Part shown: one piece after another, positions 35,820-44,780 of the stretch
Position numbering within the stretch: the first letter of the stretch is position 1
Layout: every line of letters starts with the position of its first letter
NCBI GenBank assembly: GCA_031278635.1
Contig: JAITKA010000005.1
Span: 1-64,000, forward strand
Direction of reading: 5' to 3'
Length of the DNA: 64,000 nucleotides
Source: Deltaproteobacteria bacterium
Lineage (GTDB): Bacteria > Desulfobacterota > Desulfarculia > Adiutricales > Adiutricaceae
The notes under the pieces: generated by a model
What the model saw: the letters and a program-made list of their open reading frames with translations, nothing else
Databases searched by the model: none
What the model was told of the DNA's origin: nothing
Program-made: the position numbers and the translations under genes

Positions 35820-37049
35820 ATGAGTCAAAACACGCCGGCAATAACCGCGGGCTCTGGACCTAGCGGCTTACGATACCTCTACTTGGCTTTAGGGATAGTG
35901 CTTCTTCTAGCCATGGGTCTCGTTTACGCTTGGTCGATTTTCGTTCCGCCCTTGGCGGCCGAGTTTGGTTGGGACCCCTCCAAAACTTCCATGGGTTTCA
36001 CCATACTCATGTCCATGTTCTGTTTAGGCGGTATCGCGACAGGGCTTATAACAAAAAAATACCCGGTCGGCTTGGTGGTTTTTTTAAGCGCCCTTTTGGT
36101 CGGTGGGGGCTTTTACGCTTCTTCAACCCTCCAGAGTTTGGCCGGGTTATATCTCTTTTTTAGCGTCATGGTCGGCTTAGGCGTCGGGATGACGTATAAC
36201 GCCGTATTAAGCTCGATCCTCAAGTGGTTTCCCGACAAAATCGGTTTGATTTCCGGTTTATTGATGATGGGATTTGGCTTGGGGAGTTTCATCTTAAGTA
36301 CCGTCGGCACTTCCTCGATCCAAAATTATGGTTGGCGCGCGACATTCGTAAGGCTGGGCATAGTTTACTTCTTTGTCATTTTAATCTGCTCATTTTTTGT
36401 TAGACCTCCAGGGCCCGGAGTCGTTTTCAAAAAACCAAGCCAGGTGAAAAAGAAGGCTGAAGATGGCTTAGAGCTTCCAGCCAGCCAAATGTTGAAACGT
36501 CAAGCTTTTTGGTTCTTTTTCCTATGGGCCGTTGTCTTAACGGCGGCATCGCTGATGGTTATCGGCGCCGCCACACCCATAGCCAGAAGTTTAGGGGCCG
36601 ATAGTATTAAGGCCGGGTTCTTAACCGGGATGATAGCCATATCCAATGGTTGCGGCCGAGTCATTGCCGGTGTCTTACACGACAAACTGGGCCGTAAAAT
36701 AGTCCTCCCCATATATAGCGTTCTTTTCACGGTAACCGGTTGCGTTCTGTATCTGGCAATAACCAGCCAGAGCTTAACCCTGATCACCGTTGGTTTTCTG
36801 ATGACCGGCTTGGCCTACGGCGGTATCCCGCCCTCAAGCTCTACCGTGATCAGTCGCTTTTATGGGCAAAAAAATTACTCCTTAAATTTCAGCTTGGCCA
36901 ATACCAGTATTTTGGCGGCATCCTTCCTAGGCCCGGCTTTGGCCGGTCAAATGCAGTCAAAAAGCCAAAGTTATGGCAGTACTTTTATGGCCATCATCAT
37001 TTTTGGGGTTCTTTCGATAGCATTTTGCTTCAAGATTAGAAGACCATAA
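35820..37049 (+). CDS. MFS transporter, oxalate:formate antiporter (OFA) type
   Basis: A 409-residue protein with twelve predicted membrane helices (first near 20-42) and a central loop at about 200-225. The start GLVYAWSIFVPPLAAEFGWDPSKTSMGFTI and the FSLANTSILAASFLGPALAG motif near the end are typical of the OFA branch of the major facilitator superfamily, which moves small mono- and dicarboxylates. It likely imports the substrate or exports the acid product of the cluster. It lies 115 bp after the acyl kinase behind a hairpin and is less GC-rich than the second MFS gene at 39310. The exact cargo is unknown. Confidence 0.88.
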   Translation: MSQNTPAITAGSGPSGLRYLYLALGIVLLLAMGLVYAWSIFVPPLAAEFGWDPSKTSMGFTILMSMFCLGGIATGLITKKYPVGLVVFLSALLVGGGFYASSTLQSLAGLYLFFSVMVGLGVGMTYNAVLSSILKWFPDKIGLISGLLMMGFGLGSFILSTVGTSSIQNYGWRATFVRLGIVYFFVILICSFFVRPPGPGVVFKKPSQVKKKAEDGLELPASQMLKRQAFWFFFLWAVVLTAASLMVIGAATPIARSLGADSIKAGFLTGMIAISNGCGRVIAGVLHDKLGRKIVLPIYSVLFTVTGCVLYLAITSQSLTLITVGFLMTGLAYGGIPPSSSTVISRFYGQKNYSLNFSLANTSILAASFLGPALAGQMQSKSQSYGSTFMAIIIFGVLSIAFCFKIRRP

Positions 37050-37129
37050 CCCCTTAAAACAATTTTTGTCCCAAAACCAAGCCAGGAAAAGCAAACGCGA
37101 GGCTATATAGGTTTTAGATAGGAGACGAC

Positions 37130-38293
37130 ATGTTCAATTTTCTCTTGCATCAGTCAGTCAGAATTCTCTTTGGCGCCGGTACGAGCCAACAGGTCGGCGA
37201 TCTAGTCAAGTCCCTGAACAGGAAGAAGGTCTTTATCGCTACCGATAAAGGCATCGTTCAGGCCGGCATAGCCGAAAAAATCATTGGCGCCGTCAAGAAG
37301 GCCGGTCTGGACTACATCCTTTTCGACGAGATCCTGCCTGACGCCCCGGCCAAGTTCGCCGAGGAAGGCTACAAGGTCTTAAAGGACTCCGGGGCCGATG
37401 CCGTCGTCGCGTTGGGCGGGGGCAGCACCATTGACACCACCAAGGCCATCAACCTCCTCAGGTTTAACGACGGCCCCCTGATGAAGTACACCGAGGGCCC
37501 GCCGGCTTGGGCGATGGTTAAGGCCGCGCCTGGCCTTATCGCCATCCCGACCACGGCCGGGACCGGTTCCGAGATGTCCGACGGCGTTATCATCGCCGAC
37601 GAAAACCACGTCAAAAGGACCATCCTTAGCCCGCTGGTCATGCCGGAGTACTCGATCCTGGATGCCGAGCTGTTGCTGGGCGTTCCCCCGCACATCCTGG
37701 CCTCCACCGGCCTCGACGCCCTTTCCCACAACATCGAGGGTTACCTGGTTAACCTGTCCGTCCATCTCACCGACGTCATCTGCCTGGCCGCCGCCGCTTC
37801 CATCCTGAAATGGCTGCCGATCGCCTTTAACGACCCGAAGGACATCGAGTCAAGGTCCCACCTGATGGCCGCCTCGGCCCTGGGTGGCTGGATGTTGGCT
37901 AACGTCCACTGCAACAGCGGCCACTCCTTCGCCCACGTCTTGGGCTCCCTCTTCGGCATGCCCCACGGCTTTGGTTGCGCCTACGCCATGCCGCCGGTCA
38001 CCGAGTTCAACGCCCCCGTCGTTCTCGAAAGGACGAAGACGGTCGGCGAACTCTTTGGGCTGAAGTTCGGCGCCAACGAGAGCCCCGAGGAGGTCGGCAA
38101 GAAGGTCAAGGATGCCATGATCCACTTTAGGGACGTGACCTTGAAGCTCAAAAAAGCCAAAGAGTTCAACTACGATCCGGCCCGTTTTGAGGAAGCCAGT
38201 AATTTGGTCCTCAAGGAAGCTTTCCAGATGTTCAACCCGAGGGAGATGGATCAAAAACAAGCTCTCGCCATCATCAAAGAGATCTACGCCTAA
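37130..38293 (+). CDS. Iron-type alcohol dehydrogenase
   Basis: A 387-residue group III (iron-activated) alcohol dehydrogenase. The NAD site GGGSTIDTTKA lies near residue 97, and the metal ligands fall in DALSHNIEG (Asp and His near 195-199) and HCNSGHSFAH...MPHGFGCA (His near 264 and 278). Such enzymes interconvert alcohols and aldehydes; known relatives act on 4-hydroxybutyrate, 1,3-propanediol and sulfoacetaldehyde. With the acylating dehydrogenase it completes an alcohol-aldehyde-acyl-CoA path. AGGAG precedes the ATG at 37130, and a hairpin terminator follows. Coding is GC-rich, unlike the MFS gene before it. Confidence 0.93.
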   Translation: MFNFLLHQSVRILFGAGTSQQVGDLVKSLNRKKVFIATDKGIVQAGIAEKIIGAVKKAGLDYILFDEILPDAPAKFAEEGYKVLKDSGADAVVALGGGSTIDTTKAINLLRFNDGPLMKYTEGPPAWAMVKAAPGLIAIPTTAGTGSEMSDGVIIADENHVKRTILSPLVMPEYSILDAELLLGVPPHILASTGLDALSHNIEGYLVNLSVHLTDVICLAAAASILKWLPIAFNDPKDIESRSHLMAASALGGWMLANVHCNSGHSFAHVLGSLFGMPHGFGCAYAMPPVTEFNAPVVLERTKTVGELFGLKFGANESPEEVGKKVKDAMIHFRDVTLKLKKAKEFNYDPARFEEASNLVLKEAFQMFNPREMDQKQALAIIKEIYA

Positions 38294-38304
38294 CGACGTG
38301 GACA

Positions 38305-38334
38305 AAAGCCGTGGGTTACCAAACCCACGGCTTT
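38305..38334 (+). terminator. Hairpin terminator after the alcohol dehydrogenase
   Basis: AAAGCCGTGGGTT and AACCCACGGCTTT form a perfect 13-bp stem with a 4-nt loop, 11 bp after the stop. The T-run is only three bases. Confidence 0.65.
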
Positions 38335-38356
38335 AAAGTCTCCGGAGGCAGTTTCC

Positions 38357-39271
38357 ATGCAATACAATCACCAAGTGTCGATATTGTTGCCAGAGCAGCC
38401 TGGTTTTTTCTTTAGGGACAGCCGAATCCGAACCGACGTTTGCCTTTGGAATCCGTTGGTAAAAAAGAATTTGGGCTGCTTTTTTGAATTCACCACTGGC
38501 GCGAATGATGAAGTCCTCCAGCTTGTACCGGATAACTGCCTAAGCTTCTATTTTTTCCTAAACGACGCTCCTGAAGGGTTTATCGCCGGACCTCACACGA
38601 GCTCTAAAACAATCAATTTGCCGGCCCACACAACCATTCTTATTTTCAAACCTTTGACCATCCTAAAAACGAAATTCACCGCCAGCTTCAGCCAGGATAG
38701 CATCGAGGATGTTTATCCACTGGACATATTCTTTAAAAATAGCCCCCTTCTGGCCAAACTTACCGAAGCCCATGGTTATACCGAGCGAAAGGAGATATTT
38801 CTCTCCGAGGCTAGGAAGCATCTATTGGTTCCACAGTACGGTTCGTCTAAGTATGGATCGGATCTGGTAGACGAGATGCAACTTTTGATTTGTCGCACCA
38901 AAGGACAAAAAAAGGTTAAGTATATTGCGCAAAAGATGGGTTATTCTGAAAGATACTGTCATTTGCTGTTTAACGAAGCGATTGGTATGTCCTTGAAACT
39001 ATATTCAGAGGTTATTCGTTTTCAGAACGTGATTAAGATGTTCTTTCACCAAACCACTAACTTTTTGGAAGTGGCCTTGGCCAACAATTTACATGACCAA
39101 GCCCATCTTTATCATGTCGTTAAAAGGTTTACCTCTTACGCTCCCAGCGAGTATTTGAGGACTTTTTATAAATATGAGAATTTTGGCCTGCCCGTTAACG
39201 CAGTTCAGCGCGACTACAAAAACTCACCTGAGCAAGGTGAAAGTGAAATGCCAAAAGCGTTTCAAATTTGA
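38357..39271 (+). CDS. AraC-family transcriptional regulator
   Basis: A 304-residue protein. Residues about 1-150 form the effector-binding part (cupin-like pattern with FFEFTTGANDEVLQLVPDNCLSFYFFLN). Residues about 195-290 carry two helix-turn-helix units: KYIAQKMGYSERYCHLLFNEAIGMS and VALANNLHDQAHLYHVVKRF followed by APSEYLR, the usual AraC ending. It is placed between the alcohol dehydrogenase and the second MFS gene, same strand, with GGAGG 9 nt before the ATG at 38357. The likely role is substrate-dependent control of this cluster. The gene is AT-richer than its neighbours, which may indicate separate origin. Confidence 0.9.
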   Translation: MQYNHQVSILLPEQPGFFFRDSRIRTDVCLWNPLVKKNLGCFFEFTTGANDEVLQLVPDNCLSFYFFLNDAPEGFIAGPHTSSKTINLPAHTTILIFKPLTILKTKFTASFSQDSIEDVYPLDIFFKNSPLLAKLTEAHGYTERKEIFLSEARKHLLVPQYGSSKYGSDLVDEMQLLICRTKGQKKVKYIAQKMGYSERYCHLLFNEAIGMSLKLYSEVIRFQNVIKMFFHQTTNFLEVALANNLHDQAHLYHVVKRFTSYAPSEYLRTFYKYENFGLPVNAVQRDYKNSPEQGESEMPKAFQI

Positions 39272-39309
39272 TTGTTCGAACTCCCACTCCCAGGAGGTTT
39301 CAATATAAA

Positions 39310-40524
39310 ATGACCGAATCGAATAATACCGCTCCCCAGGAAAATCCCCAAAACAAAGTACCCGGCTACGCTTGGGTAATATTGTTATTGGTATATTTCG
39401 CTTCCATCGCAGCCCCGCTTAATCAGTTTAAGGTCCCGCCGGTCATGGGCCTGCTCATCGACAGCTATACCCTGACCCTGGCCGTGGCGGGCATGCTCAT
39501 GGGCATTTTCGCCCTGATCGGGGCCATACTGGCCTTGCCCTCCGGCTTCATCATGGGCCGGATCGGCGTGAAGAACGCGGGCCTCACGGCCCTGTTCTTC
39601 CTGATGGCCGGGAGCGCCCTGGGCGCCGTGGCCACCACCACGACGGTCCTCATGACCAGCCGCGTCCTTGAGGGCGTGGGTATGTGCCTCATTTCCATCG
39701 TGGCCCCGACGGCCCTGGCCCACTGGTTCCCGCCCAACAAGCACGGCCTGGCCATGGGCATCTGGGGTACGTGGGTGCCGCTGGGCAGCATCATTTCCTT
39801 CGCGATCTTCCCGTCCATAGCCGCCAAAAGCTCCTGGCCGGGCGTCGCCTGGGCCAGCTTCGGCTACACCGCCGTCCTGTTCGTCCTCTTCGCCATCCTC
39901 TTCCGCATGCCCAAGCCAGCGGACGGCTCCGGCCCCCCGGCCAAGCCGACCTTCCAGGCAGAGATGTCGAACATGGTCAACGTGGTCAACAAAAGCGGCC
40001 CCTGGCTCCTGGCCTTCTCTTTCTGCGGCTACATGATGCTGACCATCTCGCTCATTTCCTTCCTGCCCACCTATTTCGGCACGGTCAGGGGCATGGCTCC
40101 CCAGCAGGCAGCCAACGCCTCCCAGCTTTACCTCATCGCCAACATGCTGGGCATCTTCCTGGGCGGGGTCCTCTGCGACAAGTACGGTAGCCGCCGCGTG
40201 ATCATGTACCCCTACATAATCGCGGCCATTATCATGATCTTCCTCTTCGCCCCGGGGAACCTCCTGTACGTAACCATGATCGCCGTGGCTTTCATCGGCC
40301 CCTTCGGCGTCACCCCCTCCTTCGCCGCCGCCCCCCAGCTGGTGGCCCCACAGGACGCCGGCCGCGCCATGGCCGTGCTGGCCCTGGGCCAAAACCTGGG
40401 CATGGCCGTGGGTCCCCCGATTTTCGGCAAGCTGGCCGAGACCTCCTGGACCTACGCCGCCTATTTCACCGTCCCGGTGGTCCTAATCGCCGCCTTCCTG
40501 GCCTCGCGCCTTAAAATCCGCTGA
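39310..40524 (+). CDS. MFS transporter
   Basis: A 404-residue, twelve-helix major facilitator. The start is set at ATG 39310 because AGGAGG lies 12 nt upstream; an in-frame TTG at 39268 would overlap the regulator by 4 bp and adds an unlikely hydrophilic head. Helix-2/3 loop GRIGVKNAGL and the repeat CDKYGSRRVI near the middle are MFS A-type motifs. The general pattern is of CynX/NarK- or anion-symporter-like members. It is markedly GC-richer than the other MFS gene in the cluster, so the two were probably acquired separately. A strong terminator follows. Cargo is unknown but probably the cluster substrate or product. Confidence 0.88.
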   Translation: MTESNNTAPQENPQNKVPGYAWVILLLVYFASIAAPLNQFKVPPVMGLLIDSYTLTLAVAGMLMGIFALIGAILALPSGFIMGRIGVKNAGLTALFFLMAGSALGAVATTTTVLMTSRVLEGVGMCLISIVAPTALAHWFPPNKHGLAMGIWGTWVPLGSIISFAIFPSIAAKSSWPGVAWASFGYTAVLFVLFAILFRMPKPADGSGPPAKPTFQAEMSNMVNVVNKSGPWLLAFSFCGYMMLTISLISFLPTYFGTVRGMAPQQAANASQLYLIANMLGIFLGGVLCDKYGSRRVIMYPYIIAAIIMIFLFAPGNLLYVTMIAVAFIGPFGVTPSFAAAPQLVAPQDAGRAMAVLALGQNLGMAVGPPIFGKLAETSWTYAAYFTVPVVLIAAFLASRLKIR

Positions 40525-40556
40525 CGGGCCACCCGTCCCCTAGGCGCGCGAACGCG

Positions 40557-40587
40557 AAAAGCCCCCGTCCAAACGGCCGGGGGCTTT
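40557..40587. terminator. Bidirectional terminator between converging genes
   Basis: AAAAGCCCCCG and CGGGGGCTTT form a GC stem with A and T flanks between the MFS gene and the convergent DUF1537 gene. Confidence 0.85.
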
Positions 40588-40611
40588 CTCTTTGGGCAAG
40601 GCGGGCTGGCC

Positions 40612-41868
40612 TCAGTCGCTTTTGGGGAGCCACCAGTCATCGTCCCGGGTCAATTCCTCGAAAAGGCGGCTCAGGATATCCGGGGTGCCGAAATCGGCCG
40701 TTTTGGTAAGGACCGATAACTGCCCGGCCGAGGCGAAGACGATGCCTTGGGTCAGGTCGGAACGGATCCAGAGCTCGTCGAGATTCATGGCCATGAGGGT
40801 TTGCATGGCCAGATCCCCGCCGGAGATGAAGATGGATTTGTATTGGCGGTTCTTGACCAGATCGGCGGCCAGGATACCAAATTTCTCGTTTATGACCCTC
40901 AAGGGGTACTTTTCCTTAAACTCCTCGTCGTCGCCTTTGTCCGGCAGGGTGATGATCAAAGGGCGGGAATGGACCAAAAGGGGTACGGTCAAGCCGTGGT
41001 CGTTAAGGAGGTTTTCCACGTTTACCGTTAATATCTCGCCGTCGTGCTCGTCGGCCAAGATCTTGAACTGTTCGTTCAGTTTTTTGGAATAGGAGCCGCC
41101 GAAGAATATGATCGGCGTCTGGGGAACGGGCGGGTGGAACTCGTCCTCCAACCAGTTGCGGTTTCTGGTCGCGTAAAGGTCGGCCAGGATCCCGGCGAAG
41201 CCCAAAGACCCGGAAAACAAGACCCGGTCGGCGAATTCCCTCGACCCTTTAACCAAAAGGTCCAGGTCGTAGTCGAACTCGGCGTCGCAGGCCACGATGA
41301 ACCGCGTGCCCTTGGAGAGAAACTCGTTTAATTTTTGTTCTATGGCGTCGGGACCGTTCCGGATCTCGTCGATTTCCAGCGACTCGACCCTGAGATCGTG
41401 ATCCTCGGACATGACCATTTTCAGGCGGGAATCCAAGACGGGTTTGACGGGGTCCTGGGAGTATTGGGTGGTGTGGATGGGTTTATCCTCTACCATGTGG
41501 ACGCCTTTTATGGTGGTCCGGCCCAATTCCGGGTCCGCCGGGGCGACCAGGGCGAAATCAAGCTCGTCGAAGGTTTTTAGGGCCGTGGCGATTTCATGCC
41601 CCACGCATCCCCTAAGGCAACTATCGATCCTCTTATATATAATTCTAGGTCTATGATCGTTTAAAAGAGACTTTATTTTCCCAAGGGCCTCGGGGATTTT
41701 GGACGGTTCGACCGCCCGCGTGTTGGCGTTTACCGCCAAAACTCCTTTTATCCCCGACCAATCGGCCTTTTTGAGGCTAACCAGTTTGACCGGGCCGCTT
41801 TTGGTGAATTTGGCCGCCGTATCGGTACAGCCGGTTAACGTGTCGGCAATAATTAGCGTTTCGATCAT
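40612..41868 (-). CDS. DUF1537 (four-carbon acid sugar kinase-like) protein
   Basis: A 418-residue protein with both halves of the DUF1537/OtnK family: N-terminal IADTLTGCTDTAAKF and YKRIDSCLRGCVGHE, C-terminal FFGGSYSKKLNEQ and the nucleotide-site SGGDLA near 362. Family enzymes phosphorylate four-carbon sugar acids such as threonate or erythronate. Two changes stand out: the usual ADD(F/L)TG motif reads ADTLTG, and the usual IDSTLRG reads IDSCLRG, so activity or substrate may differ. No PdxA2, aldolase or epimerase partner of a threonate pathway is nearby. It faces the catabolic cluster from the opposite strand across a shared terminator. A link to that pathway is possible but unproven. Confidence 0.85.
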   Translation of the reverse strand: MIETLIIADTLTGCTDTAAKFTKSGPVKLVSLKKADWSGIKGVLAVNANTRAVEPSKIPEALGKIKSLLNDHRPRIIYKRIDSCLRGCVGHEIATALKTFDELDFALVAPADPELGRTTIKGVHMVEDKPIHTTQYSQDPVKPVLDSRLKMVMSEDHDLRVESLEIDEIRNGPDAIEQKLNEFLSKGTRFIVACDAEFDYDLDLLVKGSREFADRVLFSGSLGFAGILADLYATRNRNWLEDEFHPPVPQTPIIFFGGSYSKKLNEQFKILADEHDGEILTVNVENLLNDHGLTVPLLVHSRPLIITLPDKGDDEEFKEKYPLRVINEKFGILAADLVKNRQYKSIFISGGDLAMQTLMAMNLDELWIRSDLTQGIVFASAGQLSVLTKTADFGTPDILSRLFEELTRDDDWWLPKSD

Positions 41869-42791
41869 GGACTCGACTCACTTAGAAGCCTAGAGGCAAC
41901 GAAAAAGTAACTTAAAACAAAATATAATTGTATTTTAAGTTTAAAATTAATGGCCAAAAAATATTTTCAAAAATATTAAAAATAGTTATTAACAGGCTTA
42001 TATTTTACAACAAGTCTGAAAAATTTTTGGCGATTGTTTTAAGATCTCGATAAGCGATATTAAAATAAAAAATTAATCGTAAAAGTAAATCGCTATACGA
42101 AACCTTCTATTAGACTAATTCAAAAAGATTTTTCTGTTAATTTTAGGTGATTATTGAAGTCATTTTGGAATGGATAGGTTTTACGTGGTCACCAACAAGG
42201 AAAGGGTAAAATGGCCATGGTTCAAAGATCTTCCTGACACTTTCCAGCCGGGATGTGGCTGAGCGATCAAGGGGGCGAAAATCGTCGCTCAGAGAGAGGT
42301 TAAACTGATACATTATCTCTTTTGATTATACAGATTTTTGGCTTAAAGATCCAGAGCCATATAACTACCCGAATTTTAAGCTCTTCCTTTCCGACGATTG
42401 ACAATAATACATGGACGCGCCGGCTCTTGAACCCCCGCCAACCCTTCCCGCGGCCCACTCGCCGGCCTTCATTGAAACGCCTATCCCCGCCCCGGCGAAA
42501 GATTGGCGGGGATAAAGAGGGCGTTGGGACTTAAAGCGGGAAATTCGCAAAGAAAGGTGGGTTTAAGGGGCCAAAATCTTACGTCTTTTGGAAAGGGGCG
42601 AGCCTTATCGGCGAAAAAGATTTTAGGGGTGGGTGGTTTTCGGTCGGCCCGGGGCGGTACCCCGTATGGTCAGAGGGCGGAAAACGGTACCGCGCGGTAA
42701 TTCCCGGGGCAAGGGGAAGGCCGGCAGAGCCTAGGGCAAGCGGACTTTTGGCATGGTCAGGGCGCAATCCCCGCGTGTTTGTTTCGGGCCA
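41869..42791. other. Non-coding spacer
   Basis: Positions 41869-42400 are AT-rich and should hold the DUF1537 promoter. Positions about 42410-42780 are GC-rich but show no convincing coding frame or known RNA. Nothing else recognised. Confidence 0.45.
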
Positions 42792-43301
42792 TCAGTTCCC
42801 GGCCGAAAGGACGGCGGTTACGTCGCCCCTACCGAGAACGTCTCTCAACCCGTCGGGGGTAATGCCCATTATTTTCCCCAATCGAGTGTAACCCCAAGTG
42901 TTGGTTCCATAGAAAATCACCATTTGGTTTCCTTGATACAGCATAATGTCCCCGATGACGGCCCTAATTCGCGTGTCGCCGGCGGTCAGGCTCTGGCCCA
43001 GCGAACCGACTTTTTCAAAGCCGCCATGGTCACGCATTTGAACGGTCAGGGGTTTGCCCGATAATAATACGGACAATTCCCTCGCCGCGGCGGTGTCCGC
43101 GTACGTGGCGGTGAGTGACGCGTCCCCGACCTTGAGATTAAAAGTCGCCATTTCGGATGTCTCCGTTTGGGATGGCGCCCCGGCCGGCGGCGCGCCTGAC
43201 ATATTGGCGGCCGCCCCCGTAGCGACGCTTTCGCGGACGTTTAGCGTCATGACCGAGAAGGCGAGGGCCGTTACCAGCGGAATCCATGGGCGCCTTCTCA
43301 C
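42792..43301 (-). CDS. Exported cyclophilin-like fold protein
   Basis: A 169-residue protein. Residues 1-25 are a signal peptide (MRRRPWIPLVTALAFSVM) and a short Ala/Gly/Pro stretch follows. Residues about 53-165 match the small cyclophilin-like family: ATYADTAAARELSVLLSGKPLTVQMRD, a GDIMLYQGNQMVIFYG strand and the closing YTRLGKIMG. These are common in anaerobes next to flavodoxin and oxidoreductase genes; prolyl isomerase activity is not established. Here it is the last gene after the SDR, 12 bp apart, under the divergent LysR regulator. Function is uncertain. Confidence 0.87.
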   Translation of the reverse strand: MRRRPWIPLVTALAFSVMTLNVRESVATGAAANMSGAPPAGAPSQTETSEMATFNLKVGDASLTATYADTAAARELSVLLSGKPLTVQMRDHGGFEKVGSLGQSLTAGDTRIRAVIGDIMLYQGNQMVIFYGTNTWGYTRLGKIMGITPDGLRDVLGRGDVTAVLSAGN

Positions 43302-43313
43302 GTCTGGGCCTCC

Positions 43314-44060
43314 CTACCAAGGTTGCGTCGTCGGCCCGACCGTAAACTCGCTTACGTTCGTACCCTCGGGCTGGTCGATGGCGAACGCGACGATATTGGC
43401 CACGCTGACCGGATCGATCGCGAATTTTTGATAGAGCGCCTCGAAGTGTTTCAACGTGTCCCCGTCGGTGATGGTGTTCAAAAGCTCGGTGTCGATCGCG
43501 GCCGGATAAATAGTGGCAGTGCGGATATTCGTTCCCTCCTCGGCGGATTCAATCCGCAGGGCCTCCAAAAGCGCCCGAACGGCCCATTTTGTCGAGCAGT
43601 AGACCGCGCTGCCGGGATAGGCCTTGAGGCCCGCCACCGACGAGGTGGCGATGACATGGCCGGACCTTTGCGCGATGAACCCGGGCAAAACGGCGGCGAT
43701 ACCGTTTATGACGCCTTTGAGGTTGACGTCCACCATCCGATCCCACTCGTCCGTCTGCAGTCTCGACAAAGGGGAGTTGGCCATGATCCCCGCGTTCAGG
43801 AATATGGCGTCCACTTTGCCATACTCCGCTATGGCGAGTTTGACCAGCTCCTGGCTGTCGGCGGGTTTGGTCACGTCGGTCACCCGGTAAACGGCGCGCC
43901 CGCCGTCAGCCCGCAGGGCCTCCGCGAGAGCCTTTAACCTATTCTCCCGGCGGGAACCGAGAACCAGGTTCGCGCCTTTTTTGGCCAGCAGCTTCGCCGT
44001 CGCCTCCCCGATGCCCGACGAGGCGCCTGTGACGATGACGGTTTTGTTTTCGATAGCCAT
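43314..44060 (-). CDS. Short-chain dehydrogenase/reductase
   Basis: A 248-residue classical SDR. The NAD(P) motif TGASSGIG lies near 11-18, NAG near 90, the catalytic Ser near 140 and YCSTK near 154-158. An Arg pair in GSRRENR after the second strand suggests NADP preference. It reduces or oxidises a small carbonyl or alcohol; the substrate is unknown. It lies 3 bp after the acetyltransferase and 12 bp before the cyclophilin-like gene in a minus-strand operon divergent from a LysR gene, an arrangement often tied to stress or detoxification of reactive carbonyls. Confidence 0.92.
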   Translation of the reverse strand: MAIENKTVIVTGASSGIGEATAKLLAKKGANLVLGSRRENRLKALAEALRADGGRAVYRVTDVTKPADSQELVKLAIAEYGKVDAIFLNAGIMANSPLSRLQTDEWDRMVDVNLKGVINGIAAVLPGFIAQRSGHVIATSSVAGLKAYPGSAVYCSTKWAVRALLEALRIESAEEGTNIRTATIYPAAIDTELLNTITDGDTLKHFEALYQKFAIDPVSVANIVAFAIDQPEGTNVSEFTVGPTTQPW

Positions 44061-44063
44061 GAT

Positions 44064-44636
44064 TCATTCCTCCGTTATGGTTCTAATTATTCTTGCCGGT
44101 ACCCCGCCGGCTATGGCGTTGGCGGGCACGTCACCCGTGACCACCGCGCCAGCCGCGATGATGGCGTTTTCGCCAATGGTAACCCCGGGCAAAACGGTCG
44201 CGTTGGCCCCTACCCAAACGTTCTTGCCTATCGCGATTGGGGCGGGCCGCAAATCGTGCCGCTCGCCGAAGGGGACCCCATGGTTTAGCGTGGCCAAAAC
44301 CACGCAATGGCCGATTAGGGCCCCGTCGCCGATGGTTATCCCGCCTTGGTCTTGGAACCGGCAACCGGAATTGATGAACACGCCTTTGCCCAGGCTGATG
44401 TTTTTCCCGCAGTCCGAGTAAAAAGGCGGGAAAAGCCCGAAGTCCCCGTCAACCGGTTTGCCCGTCAATTCGGACATCAGGGCGCGGATTTCACCCGGCG
44501 TGCGGTAGGCGCCGTTCAGCTTCGCGGTTATACGTAGGGCTTCCTGGGCCGCCTCGTCCAGAAACCGGGACAACTCGGACCCCGCCCTGACATACTCGCC
44601 GTTTTTCAGGCGGGCCAAGAATTCGTTCGCTCGCAA
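44064..44636 (-). CDS. Sugar O-acetyltransferase (maltose/galactoside acetyltransferase family)
   Basis: A left-handed beta-helix acetyltransferase of about 190 residues. The N-terminal Mac domain (ANEFLARLKNGEYV) is followed by hexapeptide repeats with the active-site His in VVLATLNHGV, and the end VGANATVLPGVTIGENAIIAAGAVVTGDVPANAIAGG is typical of LacA/Maa. It moves an acetyl group from acetyl-CoA to a sugar-type acceptor. The TTG at 44636 (GGGGG about 9 nt upstream) gives the family length; an ATG at 44735 would add 33 atypical residues and cover the divergent promoter and LysR box, so I prefer the shorter form. First gene of the operon with the SDR. Confidence 0.82.
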   Translation of the reverse strand: MRANEFLARLKNGEYVRAGSELSRFLDEAAQEALRITAKLNGAYRTPGEIRALMSELTGKPVDGDFGLFPPFYSDCGKNISLGKGVFINSGCRFQDQGGITIGDGALIGHCVVLATLNHGVPFGERHDLRPAPIAIGKNVWVGANATVLPGVTIGENAIIAAGAVVTGDVPANAIAGGVPARIIRTITEE

Positions 44637-44711
44637 TGGGATACCCCCGTATTTCCGCGTAAAGAAAAATTTTAAGTCCCGGCCTAAAAAATAGCAAATA
44701 CTTATATTGAA

Positions 44712-44730
44712 TGATAAAATATGTTTATCA
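44712..44730. promoter_or_regulatory. Symmetric LysR-type operator in the divergent promoter
   Basis: TGATAAA and TTTATCA form a perfect 7-bp inverted repeat around ATATG, containing an exact T-N11-A core. It lies 50 bp before the LysR start and 75 bp before the acetyltransferase TTG start, the usual place for an autoregulated divergent LysR promoter. Confidence 0.65.
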
Positions 44731-44780
44731 GGCATACTTAGTCATGCGGCAACGATGACTCCATAACGCGGTAGGGTATC

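Noticed and set aside
39385-40392. A 335-codon minus-strand frame opposite the second MFS gene
   Set aside because: Composition (Gly, His, Glu, Gln) is typical of the antisense of a GC-rich membrane protein; no domain.
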